A stretch of DNA of 57,110 nucleotides, taken from contig MU619342.1 of NCBI GenBank assembly GCA_025201805.1, positions 1-57,110 on the forward strand, read 5' to 3'. Both the position numbers and the translations under genes were made by a program. The stretch comes from Parasitella parasitica (Eukaryota; Mucoromycota; Mucoromycetes; Mucorales; Mucoraceae). Below the pieces are notes generated by a model. It was not told where the DNA came from, did not search any database, and saw only the letters and a program-made list of their open reading frames with translations. Shown here in pieces: positions 36,498-46,378 of the stretch (the first letter of the stretch is position 1; each line of letters opens with the position of its first letter).

Positions 36498-38405
36498 ATG
36501 AACTTTTCATATCAAAAGTCTAGTCTCCCAGCAGAGATTCTACATCTTATATTTCAACAAGTCGAAAACACATCGTGTTGGAAAGAAACACGAGACACGC
36601 TTTATCAATGTCAGCTTGTTTGTAACAGTTGGATTAAACCAGCACAAATGCGACTTTACAAGAAAGTTTATCTGCCTCCCAATAAAATAGCAAGCTTCTC
36701 TTCAACACTGAAAACTGCATCATCATCAAAACTCGGTCATAAAGTCAAGCATATCGAATTTTATCCACCTGCACTTCCATATCCAGAAAACTTCATTACA
36801 CCGTGCCCTTCATCCGTAAACCAAGATCTCGATATTATCTTACAACACTGTCCAAACCTCGAAACAATTTGCAGCCCAACATCAAATACATTTGAGACAA
36901 ACTTCATCTGGAAACGCCTCCAAGCAGCAGCAGCAGCAAATAATAAATACAGACGCCTGAAGCTTTTTACCGACTCACACATAAGCTGTTTAGAAGACTC
37001 TCATATTTATACATCACTTTGCCTGGAGTTTCGAGAATCCTTAATCAAGCTTCGAATGTTCCCTAATCACAAATCAAATGATTCGAGCAAAGACGCCGGT
37101 TACCAGAGACTAAAAAGCTGTCTGAAGGACTTTGAATCGCTGGAGCTATTACAGCTGTATGGTGCCTTTGTTCAAAATTCTCTTATCAATGACCTGGACG
37201 AGATTTTAAATAATTGTCAACAAGCAACAAAGACATTGCAGCTTATAAACTGTAATCTTTCAGGCAGCGATGATTACTATACAACAGTGACAAACCCAAA
37301 CCACAGCATGAAGATCCTCACTCTCAAAAGCCATCATATTTCAACTCCTTCAATTCGATATTTCGCAAAAAAGCTGGCAGCATTGGAGATACTGGTGCTT
37401 AGCGTAGAGTCTCCGATGACAGACTTTGAAGCAGAATGCACCACATGGTGGAGCCAAATGACACAGCTTTGTCTGCCTCTTCAGGTTTACAACATCAATG
37501 TCGACGAACTAAACTACGACAATTATCTGCATCAAATCAGAGGTTGTGTGAACCTGTCAAGTAAATTTGCAAATGCTGCTAAAAAGAAGATCAATTCAAC
37601 TACAAAGATTGATTTTGCCGGATTCAACACTGAATTCACTATGGATTTAAGTGATCCAGAAGACTCTACAGAGAAATATGTTATTGAATTGAAACAAAAT
37701 GGCTCGTGTGCTCGCCTTTTCAAGTCTTACAAAGACATATTTTTCAATGAAGTTACAGACTACGATCAGCTTTTTGAATGCATACAACCATTTACACCCG
37801 ACACAATCAGGGTGTTCAATAAGCCCTGCGAATTGAATTCAAACCACAACAGGATCTGGAATATTTTTAATGGCGTTTTGTCTTTGATTAAAGACAGGAA
37901 GGTATCACTAGTACACTTTGATTCACTGATTTGGACCGATACATTGCCTGCTCTTCAAGAACACTCTGCAAAGAATATACAAGCAAACATATCAACATTA
38001 CTTTTTACATTTTCAGAGTTTGATGCTAATCGACTTCCCGAAATCTCGCCAAATCTAGCAAAAATTGACACTTTGATACTTGATGGATGTGTTATTAGCT
38101 CAGAATCTCCATACAGGTTGGAAATTAGTCTTCCTGAAACAAAAATAGGCCGCCTGGAATTGAAAACCATGGCAATACTGTACCAAACACACATCTTCTT
38201 TCCACATGGATACCAAACGATTGTCGTCACTACCGACACTGCAAAGATAACAACCTGCACTTATACCCAACCTTTCAATCATGAACTTTACCGACAACCT
38301 GCTGGCACACGTGAATCCGCAGATAACTTTGTCATTTCTATCAGATGCAAAGAACTCCAGAGCTTGGTTGTTTCTGATGTGGAAGTACTGGAGATGAAGA
38401 ATTAA
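36498..38405 (+). CDS. F-box / leucine-rich-type protein, paralogue 1
   Basis: A single exon encodes 635 residues from the ATG at 36498, the first in frame. Near the N-terminus SLPAEILHLIFQQV, then CQLVCNSWIKPAQMRLYKKV, give a good F-box (about residues 9-60; L-P-x-E-I-L start and C-x-x-W core). The remainder has irregular leucine-rich segments such as SLELLQLYGAFVQNSLINDL, MKILTLKSHHIS and IDTLILDGCVIS, spaced as degenerate LRRs. Such proteins are substrate receptors of SCF ubiquitin ligases, binding Skp1 through the F-box. The target is unknown. It is clearly related to the protein encoded at 40636-42558 (for example IILQHCPNLE versus IIIQHIPNIE, SIRYFAKKLAALE versus SIRYFANKLKALR). Both genes are intronless and converge on a repeat region. 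Confidence 0.85.
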   Translation: MNFSYQKSSLPAEILHLIFQQVENTSCWKETRDTLYQCQLVCNSWIKPAQMRLYKKVYLPPNKIASFSSTLKTASSSKLGHKVKHIEFYPPALPYPENFITPCPSSVNQDLDIILQHCPNLETICSPTSNTFETNFIWKRLQAAAAANNKYRRLKLFTDSHISCLEDSHIYTSLCLEFRESLIKLRMFPNHKSNDSSKDAGYQRLKSCLKDFESLELLQLYGAFVQNSLINDLDEILNNCQQATKTLQLINCNLSGSDDYYTTVTNPNHSMKILTLKSHHISTPSIRYFAKKLAALEILVLSVESPMTDFEAECTTWWSQMTQLCLPLQVYNINVDELNYDNYLHQIRGCVNLSSKFANAAKKKINSTTKIDFAGFNTEFTMDLSDPEDSTEKYVIELKQNGSCARLFKSYKDIFFNEVTDYDQLFECIQPFTPDTIRVFNKPCELNSNHNRIWNIFNGVLSLIKDRKVSLVHFDSLIWTDTLPALQEHSAKNIQANISTLLFTFSEFDANRLPEISPNLAKIDTLILDGCVISSESPYRLEISLPETKIGRLELKTMAILYQTHIFFPHGYQTIVVTTDTAKITTCTYTQPFNHELYRQPAGTRESADNFVISIRCKELQSLVVSDVEVLEMKN

Positions 38406-38633
38406 GGGAAAGTGGGAGCTGAACACCCAGTTAACCTCTAATTATTATTTAAGATTATTATGGTTCTTTTATATTATACGGTATTATGCTAATAGACAAA
38501 CGTTTAAATATGATATTTTCTTTCTAAAACCATTGCATCAATAAAACAATTATAACTATATCGATGACCATTTTTATTCAGGTACTAGACATAAAATTAG
38601 ACTATATGTGGTATCTTTATGATTAATCAACTC

Positions 38634-38661
<28 letters not shown>
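38634..38661. repeat. Poly-A homopolymer (28 bases)
   Basis: Uninterrupted A run about 230 bp past the stop of F-box gene 1. Confidence 0.9.
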
Positions 38662-38664
<3 letters not shown>

Positions 38665-38857
38665 CACACCATTTTTTTTTCTCTTGCTATTACTGCATGA
38701 TGTCTAAAAATTTATGACTAAATTTACCATAAATATTACACCACTGACTGGATACTCAATACAATAGCTTAAAAAAAAAAGGTGAGCTCATGTTACTAGA
38801 TCTCGCTGTAAATACTGTACAAAATTCTACTCAGTTATTTATTCCATAATTTGTGTT

Positions 38858-39540
38858 AGCATCTGATGACTTGGTAGATACCAATGAAAAAACATGGATG
38901 CAAATGTTGTTACCGGATAGCCCCAAGTCAACGCCAAGTTTTTCAAGTTTTAGATCGCGGTTCTACAATCATTTTAGCAAAAGTTATGAGCAAATGTGTG
39001 ATATTTATGATGAGTATTGAAAAATAAAACTGTTTTTGCAGATAATTTTTGATTAGAGATATCGCCCAGTGGAAAGCAGGTTATGCTCAGCTAGCGATGA
39101 GCATGCCTGATTTGATGGCGCATAATACAGGCTTTGATTTGCTCTTCATCGAAGCCTATCATCGATTATATGCAATTCTGATATGTAAATTTGTGATATT
39201 ATCATGTGATAGCTTTATAGATACCAATAAAAACATCAAAGCCAATGTTGTTTCCAGATAGCCCCAAGTCAACCCTAAATTTTCCAAGTTAGATCTCGGT
39301 TCTACCGTCATTTTAGCCCAAGTTCTGAGCAAATATCTTATATTTATGATAACTTTACTGAAAAACAAAACTGTTTTTGCGGATAGTTTTTGTTGGAAAG
39401 TGGTCGCCCAGTGGAAACCAACTTACGCTCAGATAGCGATGACTATGCCTGATTTGGTGGCGAATAAGACAGGCTTTGATTTACTGTTTATGATAGTGTA
39501 CCAGCGATTATGCGTGCAGTAAATTTGAAAGATTTACGAA
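38858..39540 (+). repeat. Tandem repeat, two units of about 342 bp
   Basis: The two units share many words in order: GATACCAAT, ATAGCCCCAAGTCAAC, GGTTCTAC, CATTTTAGC, GAGCAAAT, AAAACTGTTTTTGC, TCGCCCAGTGGAAA, GCTCAG, GCGATGA, ATGCCTGATTTG, ACAGGCTTTGATTT and GCGATTAT. The anchor GATACCAAT at about 38876 recurs at about 39219. Unit 1 is about 38858-39200 and unit 2 about 39201-39540. A third partial copy lies at 24893-25012. I see no coding function. Confidence 0.85.
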
Positions 39541-40635
39541 AATAAAAATCTTAGTGTTTATGGGATTTGAATTGTTGTATGTTGGTTTTCATAAATGGAG
39601 CATTAATTCAAGAGTCAATGCGTTAATTTGTCGTTTTTTAATTTTAGGTTTTAAGAAGAAGCAAATCATGCTGAAATGCTTTTTACCATTGATAGAGATA
39701 TGCATAACATTAGTTGGCCGTGTTTGGATGGCTATCGTCATATTTTTTTTTTAGTTATTGTTTTAATGATATCCTTATCAAGAATGATGGGAAAGACTCA
39801 TTGAAACACGAGCTGCCATAATTGATATCTTTGTCATTATTATTCTTATTCTGAATGTCTATTGTGTAAGGGAAAGCACTTTGATCAGGAGTGCTATCCT
39901 TTACACTACATTCATTGATAAGGTCTTAAAAATAATATTTGTGATGCGTTTTGTTTTGTATGACTTTGTATGTTATGCGAACTCGAATGGCATAAATTGA
40001 CTATGCGTGACATTTGAGTCTTATTTTTTCAGTTATGCGCTTTTAGCTATATACCATTCCATGGTAATGCGTAATACAATGCACAAACCAATATATTCAA
40101 ACAGTTTACATAATAAATTATTATGTGGAATAAAAATTGATAAATAGTAGAGCTACAAGGCGTTGCACGACCAAAGAAAACGGCTTCTTGTAACTCTTTT
40201 GTTTTCATTTGATCTGCTATCGTTTTTACCTAGTATCTTTGATGAATACACGTTGTTTATAATTAGATATATATATAGTGTCTTTCCCTGTATCATCTGC
40301 CTCTTAAGATCAATTTATTCGAAAGAAAAATATCTGATAACTGTTGTTTTATTATTTGTTTAAAAGGGTAATATTAAGTAGTTATACACAACAAGCAATT
40401 TTAATGGTGGCAACTGACATTTTAATGTCTGAAGAGGTATCAAAAGCTCCTAATAATACTTTCATGTGCTACATGTATATGATATCACACTAATTGAAGA
40501 GTGGGATTTCAGACACTATACCGTAGATATACATACCGTATTTCTGAGGCATTAATGAAATCATATATCGCGTTTGCAAAAGAGAGCATGTATTGGGAAC
40601 ATGTATATATATAAAGGAGGGGTATAGTAAGGTAC

Positions 40636-42558
40636 TTACTGGACAACTCCAGCAATTTGTTGATCAGAGTTTGAAAACACAAGCTCCTTCATCTCTGTCG
40701 ACTGTTCGCTAACAAAATCTAATACGTTTACCTCTTTAATTTTGATAGAGATGAGAAAATTTGATGCGGATCCAGCCGTATTGATGATTTCTGCGTAGGT
40801 GCGACAGTGCTTTTCCTTATCGTACATATAATGTACCGTCCTTGATGAATCGCCAATCAGAATAATTGTATGGCATCTGGCAGGCTTAAAGACAGAAGCA
40901 CCTGAATGAATAATCTGAACCCTGTCTAGTACTATGCGGTCCACTTTTGTTGCAGTAAGGTCAATTTCGACTTTGTAACGGGAGTCTGACATAAAATTGC
41001 ACCTGTCAAGCACCAGTGTGCCAATGTTGGGTATTTTTGACAAGATTCTAGAAAACACAGTTGGATAAAACCATGAGCAAGTAAGCGTCAGTTCAGAGAC
41101 ACTCGTCTGTTCAGAAATAGCTATCTGTTCAATTTCGTCAAAGTTATCTTGGCTAGCGAACGCCGAATAGGGGAAATTTATATTCTCCAGATGGATTACT
41201 GACCCTGTCTTTTTGTTGATTAAAGACAGAATACCTTTACAGAAGGCCCAACTCTTGTCGTTGGTTGGGTCAGGAGCACAATGTGAATTGAAAATTCTAA
41301 TGACATTGGGCGAGAATTGTCTCGCGTATCTGAATATTTTGTCAAAGTCTGCGGAAGCTGTGAGTAGCTCGGTACTGCCAGTGCTGAAAAGTCCTATGCG
41401 TGAACCATTCTGATGTATTTCAATGACATGAGTTTCCGAATCTATTCGTTTTGTAATGTCCATAATAAATTCAATTGCGGTTGTCTCAGAGCTTATCGCT
41501 GCGACGGAGTCATCTCGCAGAGTTGGAGAGGCTGCCATCGTGTGCAGCATTTCGGCACAACCTTTAATTTGATATTGGTAATTTTGAGGATTGAACTCAT
41601 TGATGCTGATGCTGTAATGCTGAAGACGCTGGCAAAGGGCAGCAGTATGCTGCCACCACTCTGTATATTGGGTCTGTGCATTTGATGGGCCTCTTGTGAT
41701 TAGTGTCAATTTTCGCAGCGCTTTCAGTTTGTTTGCAAAGTACCGGATCGAGCAAGCAGGAAGATTGCGAATATCGAGATGGAGAGTTTGTAAGCTTTCA
41801 TTTGGATTTACTTTTCCAGTGTAGTTGTGGCTGTAGGAAAGATCACAATGCTGGACTTGCAGTAAGTTTGTTGTTTGAGGGCAATCATTGATAAGTTTAT
41901 CCAATTTAGTAATGAACGATTCGCCAAGAGCGCCACAAATCTGCAACTGCTTGAGCGATTTAAAGTCTTTCAAGTGGTTCTTTAACGTATAAAAATCAAT
42001 GTCGTCTTCGTCGAAAGGACATATCCGAAGTTTGATTAAAGACTGTTTATGCTTTAGCGCAAGAAAGCTATACACGTAGCTGTCTTCCATGCTCCACATG
42101 TCTGTAAAAGCAAACAGCTTTAGGTGTTTGAGCTCCTGCTTTGCTGCTTCAAGACGTGACCAAATAAATCTCGTTTCAAAATCTACTGATTTTGAGCTTC
42201 CAAATCGCTCGATGTTTGGGATGTGCTGTATAATTATATCCAGCGATTTCATCAAATCGTAAGAGAAATGAAATGCATTTTTCTTGCCAACATCAGGACA
42301 GAAATCTATGCTCTTGACGTGGTAGCCCAGCTTTGATGTAGTGCTGGTGGCCTGAAGCACTGAGGCGAATTTAGCAATGTCTTTGTGCGGCAAGTAGACG
42401 GATTTGTACAGTTCAAATTTAGCTGGTTGGGACCATTTGCGGCAAACAAGCTGGCTTTCTCTCAGCGCGCTTCTTGCTTCTTTCCAGTCTGATGTACTGC
42501 ATCCAATGAGCTGAAATATGTAATATAGAATTTCGATCGGGAGGCTTGATTGAGTCAT
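40636..42558 (-). CDS. F-box / leucine-rich-type protein, paralogue 2
   Basis: A single exon encodes 640 residues from the ATG at 42558 (MTQSSLPIEILYYIFQ). The frame continues upstream, but the F-box begins at once here as in the paralogue. The F-box spans about residues 5-57 (SLPIEILYYIF, SQLVCRKWSQPAKFELYKSV). Degenerate leucine-rich repeats follow, such as SLKQLQICGALGESFITKLD, SLQTLHLDIRNLP and IGTLVLDRCNFM. It is colinear with the gene at 36498-38405 throughout, with Trp, Leu and Cys positions conserved and clear divergence, so the duplication is not recent. The likely role is an SCF ubiquitin-ligase substrate receptor of unknown target. The stop overlaps a GTAAGT donor-like word (CCAGTAAGT), so a short extra 3' exon cannot be excluded. 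Confidence 0.84.
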   Translation of the reverse strand: MTQSSLPIEILYYIFQLIGCSTSDWKEARSALRESQLVCRKWSQPAKFELYKSVYLPHKDIAKFASVLQATSTTSKLGYHVKSIDFCPDVGKKNAFHFSYDLMKSLDIIIQHIPNIERFGSSKSVDFETRFIWSRLEAAKQELKHLKLFAFTDMWSMEDSYVYSFLALKHKQSLIKLRICPFDEDDIDFYTLKNHLKDFKSLKQLQICGALGESFITKLDKLINDCPQTTNLLQVQHCDLSYSHNYTGKVNPNESLQTLHLDIRNLPACSIRYFANKLKALRKLTLITRGPSNAQTQYTEWWQHTAALCQRLQHYSISINEFNPQNYQYQIKGCAEMLHTMAASPTLRDDSVAAISSETTAIEFIMDITKRIDSETHVIEIHQNGSRIGLFSTGSTELLTASADFDKIFRYARQFSPNVIRIFNSHCAPDPTNDKSWAFCKGILSLINKKTGSVIHLENINFPYSAFASQDNFDEIEQIAISEQTSVSELTLTCSWFYPTVFSRILSKIPNIGTLVLDRCNFMSDSRYKVEIDLTATKVDRIVLDRVQIIHSGASVFKPARCHTIILIGDSSRTVHYMYDKEKHCRTYAEIINTAGSASNFLISIKIKEVNVLDFVSEQSTEMKELVFSNSDQQIAGVVQ

Positions 42559-42764
42559 GATGAGGGTTGGGAAATCAAAATTGCGATTTTTATGGCTTTT
42601 TATATAGACTATGGTTTTTACAATTGTAGATCTCAAGACACGAATACCAAAATAAGGTGCATGTGCGACACCAGTTTCAATAGTAAATGTTCTCCAGACC
42701 AGCACATGCGCATCAGCCTATACATATATATACTTGAATCATGGCTATTTGATAGGATATAAAA

Positions 42765-43094
42765 TCAATTTGGATCGTTCTTTTTAACATTGGAATAGAT
42801 TTTGCTAGCGTAAATGTTTTTTACAAGCTCGTTCTTTGTTTGCATCGAAAGCAGCAGACGTTGAGCTGGTTGCTGCCCACAAACGCTCATCCTTGTGCGT
42901 ACACGACAAGAAAAGCAGGCCCATAACCACTGATGCTGTCTACGTTGCCGAGTTCTCTGTTCAGCCAGTCTGATTAAACTATCAAGCTGAATTACTGTCT
43001 GGTCAATATGGCATGTCATAAGACTGAGTGTGATGTTGTGGAAAGTCGATGCTCTTAATTTTGGGCCCTGTTGTATGGAGATGTCATTGTCCAT
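42765..43094 (-). CDS. Hypothetical small basic protein
   Basis: A 109-residue frame starts at the ATG at 43094; the frame is also open upstream to 43298. It includes STFHNITLSLMTCHIDQTV followed by IQLDSLIRLAEQRTRQRRQ, which looks amphipathic and helical, then a basic Cys-containing part. No known domain is recognised. It would be divergently transcribed from the Ran-binding gene at 43317, about 220 bp away. It could be a real small gene with a missed exon or a chance frame. Confidence 0.33.
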   Translation of the reverse strand: MDNDISIQQGPKLRASTFHNITLSLMTCHIDQTVIQLDSLIRLAEQRTRQRRQHQWLWACFSCRVRTRMSVCGQQPAQRLLLSMQTKNELVKNIYASKIYSNVKKNDPN

Positions 43095-43316
43095 TCGTAG
43101 CAAGCATGTCAGATCAGCCCTGCTTTTAGCGCGAGAATCTTTTGACGACAACGACAACGACAACTGTAATCTCTCTGCTTTGACCGCTTGTGTGTGGTGT
43201 GCTGGGATAACGTTTCCCCCAAGCAAAAAATATATAGGGTTATATTTCGCGAAATAAAAAAAAAATCTTTTTCTTCTTCTCTCGCTCTGTGAGTACAATA
43301 TACATATTATAGAACC

Positions 43317-44310
43317 ATGTCTTCTCCACCAGATTCTACCACTGATATTGGTAAGCGTGCATTTTTTTTTTGGACTGATGAGCCTGTGTTAAACGTGCAC
43401 GATAGACGAAATTGCCCTGAACAAAAAGAGAGGAAGAGCACAGTCTGTTGAACCTGCTCCCTTGCAAGAAATTGATGATGAGGTAAGCCCAAACACATTT
43501 CAGGACGCTTGCGTGTTCTCACACGACTCGGTGCAGCATCTTCCTAGCCAAGAAACATCTAATACAACTGTTTCAGCCCCCAAGAAAACGTAAAATTCGC
43601 ATATACTAAAGAAAACCACAAGTGTAATACTCACATTTACTCGTTAGTAAACGTGATGAAGAGGACCCAAACACCACCACCACTGTCAACACTATACGCA
43701 AAAACATGAAGGACATGACAACCACTGACAAAAATCTGAGCGAGAGCAAAAGCACTGCTTCAAGCATCAGCCAAGACGAAGATGAAGACGCCGACGAACC
43801 CATGGCCAGCTCTGCTGAAAACAAGCCTTTTACCAGCCAGTTTGGCGGAGGTAGCAAAAGAAAAGATGATGATAATGATAATGATAATGATGATGACTGG
43901 GAAGAATTTGCACAAGATGACGAAGAAGATGAGCAGAAAGACGCTTCCAAAAAAGACCAAGATGAAAAACCCAAATATACGTTTGGCTCTTCTTCCGGAT
44001 TTGGCACAAAAGGTTGGGCTACCACACACCAAACTATACCCATTCCATCAAATCAAACAACATTCAGCGGTTTTGGAGCAACATCAGGCTTTGGAGGATT
44101 CAAAACTTCGCCTAGCAGCCATCCTGCAGAAAATAAGACAGCGACATCGGTCCCTACATTCGGCTCTTTTGCAAAGGCCACCGCCTCGCCTTTTGCTACT
44201 GCAGCGAAAGCAGGCAATGTATTCAGCGCCACTGCACCTCCCACATCCACACATGTCGATTCATCAACCTCATCTTTCGGCAATACCAACCCATCCACAA
44301 CAGCAACAGC

Positions 44311-44344
<34 letters not shown>

Positions 44345-44420
44345 GCAGCAGCAACAACCGCTGTGACTGAATTTCAGGGCCACCATCATAACGGATCAGA
44401 AAGCGATGGGAGCCAAGGTC

Positions 44421-44452
<32 letters not shown>

Positions 44453-44941
44453 GGGGATAATCCTGCTACAGCATCAGCAGTTTTTGGAGAAAGAGCTAGG
44501 ACACAAGCTTCTGTAACCAGCTCACCTCGAATCTTGACCGGCGAGGAGGATGAGGAAACCATTTATCAAACCAAAGCCAAGCTGCTCGTGTTGGACACAG
44601 CTTCAGGCAACTGGAAGGAGCGTGGCGTTGGCACACTTCGCATCAATGTCAAGGAGAAAGAGCCCAAGAAGCAATTACGGACCCGTCTTGTTATGCGGGT
44701 CGACTCAGTTTATCGGGTTATTTTGAATCTGCAGCTTTTCCCAGGCATGAAGGCCTTTATCATGCAAGATAAATTCGTTCGATTTGCAGGATTCGAAACA
44801 GAGGTCGACCAGGACGGTGTCACTGGAACTAGATTGGTTAGTTTTGCCCTTAAATTAAGTAATCCCTCTGTTGCAAAAGAAGTCTGCGAGCAGATCATTT
44901 CTTGTATTCCACCCTCCTCTGACGACGAGTCAAAAGCATAA
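43317..44941 (+). CDS. YRB2: Ran-binding protein of the RanBP3/Yrb2 type
   Basis: Probably four exons, 43317-43350, 43406-43482, 43577-43589 and 43662-44941, in phase to 467 residues. The 13-nt exon 3 and the start of exon 4 are the least certain, since the acceptor was chosen because it alone restores the frame. The N-terminus is basic and nuclear-signal-like (NKKRGRAQ, PPRK). An acidic region and FG repeats follow (TFGSSSGFGTKGW, SGFGATSGFGGFK, TFGSFAK, SFGN), which bind exportin. Poly-Thr and poly-Gln tracts come next. The C-terminal Ran-binding domain shows KAKLLVLDTASGNWKERGVG, LRTRLVMRVDSVYRVILN and a closing helix. This domain order matches RanBP3 and yeast Yrb2, nuclear cofactors that help exportin-1 load cargo with Ran-GTP. 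Confidence 0.88.
44297..44357 (+). repeat. ACA/CAA microsatellite encoding poly-Thr
   Basis: Trinucleotide repeat in exon 4 of the Ran-binding protein gene, read in the ACA (Thr) frame, then Ala codons. Another frame reads it as poly-Gln, which is a shadow. Confidence 0.9.
44419..44451 (+). repeat. CAA microsatellite encoding poly-Gln
   Basis: About 11 CAA codons in exon 4 of the Ran-binding gene, between the FG region and the Ran-binding domain. It is likely to vary in length between strains. Confidence 0.9.
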
Positions 44942-45119
44942 AACACTTGCACGATACATATATACAAAATGCACAAAAAACGTAATAAAACGAATGATTG
45001 ATTTTTGGGTGTACCTCAACAAGCCACATCTCGAGTGATTTTTTTCATACATGTAAAACAAAAAAAAAACAAAAAAATCGAGTGCATCAGACAACGTTTT
45101 TGTTCCTTGTCAACCAGTG

Positions 45120-46343
45120 ATGGAAAAGTCTCGAAAAGGGCTGAAGCCTGTCAAGCTACCAGCACCCGTATTTAATTCATGGCAAAAGATCGTCTTGAGC
45201 TACGCGGACCAGCATGTCAACCAAGAGCTAATTCCTGCGGTTGTCAGCCTTCAAAAGTTGATTGAAACACAAGATGCTCCATACGACAAGCAGGCTGCTT
45301 GCATTGCACACTCTGGTAAATATGCTGATAGTAGACAGACCAAAGCAGAATCTCTAAGTCTTGAGTTTTACAAGTGAAATGTATGCAGAAAAACGTTGCC
45401 AATGCTGCCACATTGCAGCCTCACGAGGTTCTGCAAATCAAGTTTATTGTAGAGCCCATTGCGTCGCTTGGTTACTTTGCAGCTTGTGAAAACCTATCGA
45501 GACGCACATTTGTTCCGCTGATTGAAGCCTCGTTCAAGTGCACCAGCGGCACTGACGCCAAGCTTAAAGACTACTACTTGCAATATACAACATCCACTGA
45601 CCACACCGAACCCAGCTTTGAGGAAAAGTCATTGTCGCAAAAAGCACTAGCCATTTATGCCACGTTGAAATTCCCACTAGGCCATGATCTTATTACCGAC
45701 ACGTATCGCCATACCTTGCGCTTCCTGCTCAAGGGATTGCAGCATGCGCAACATGAGCTATTAGCTCACAAGAATAGCGTCAATTCAGACCAACTTATGA
45801 ACGATATCCAGTTTGCAGCCAAGACGCTGCTTGTGCTTTTATCTCGCCAGCTTGAGGTTGCGACCCGTATGTTTGACAAAGTGGAATCCAAGACCGTTGA
45901 CCACACCAAAGACGCAGATGTCATCTTGCTAGGTGACATTCTGCAGATCATGCTGGATATTTGCATCGATACTAGTACGTTTGTCAGAGAATGCAACCAG
46001 GTAGCTGGCATGGTTATTGCTGCTATCATCAACCTGGCTAATAATGTGGAATTTGCAAGAGATTGGGTACTGGGATGGTTTTTTACGCTAGAGAGCAACC
46101 CCATTGTGGACCACATTGCGAATTCCTTGGGCGTGTTTCGTCCTCGCCAGGAACTAGTCGGTAAAGAAGGATGGAGCAACCGTAATGCGCCCATGGTATT
46201 TGTATTGCGAGGCCTGGTCTCCAGCCTTCGCAAAGAGATTGTCATGCTGGATTGTCCCGCAGAGGAAATCACACTTGTGCCCTACATCAGCAAGTAAGTA
46301 CACACATTTTTGGCTTGACCCATTGACAGACAAAATTGACTCA

Positions 46344-46378
<35 letters not shown>

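Larger units (their letters stand above)
38406..40635. other. AT-rich region between the two F-box paralogues
   Basis: About 2.2 kb separating the 3' ends of two convergent F-box genes. It contains an A run (38634-38661) and a two-unit tandem repeat (38858-39540). Small frames here have no domains. Confidence 0.55.

Noticed and set aside
39049-39754. Small frames near the tandem repeat considered as transposase remnants
   Set aside because: No catalytic motif or conserved composition; they follow the repeat units and not a protein.
43782-44366. 194-codon frame ending in a long poly-Gln tract
   Set aside because: Out-of-frame reading of the Ran-binding protein exon; the repeat is read as Thr in the real frame.
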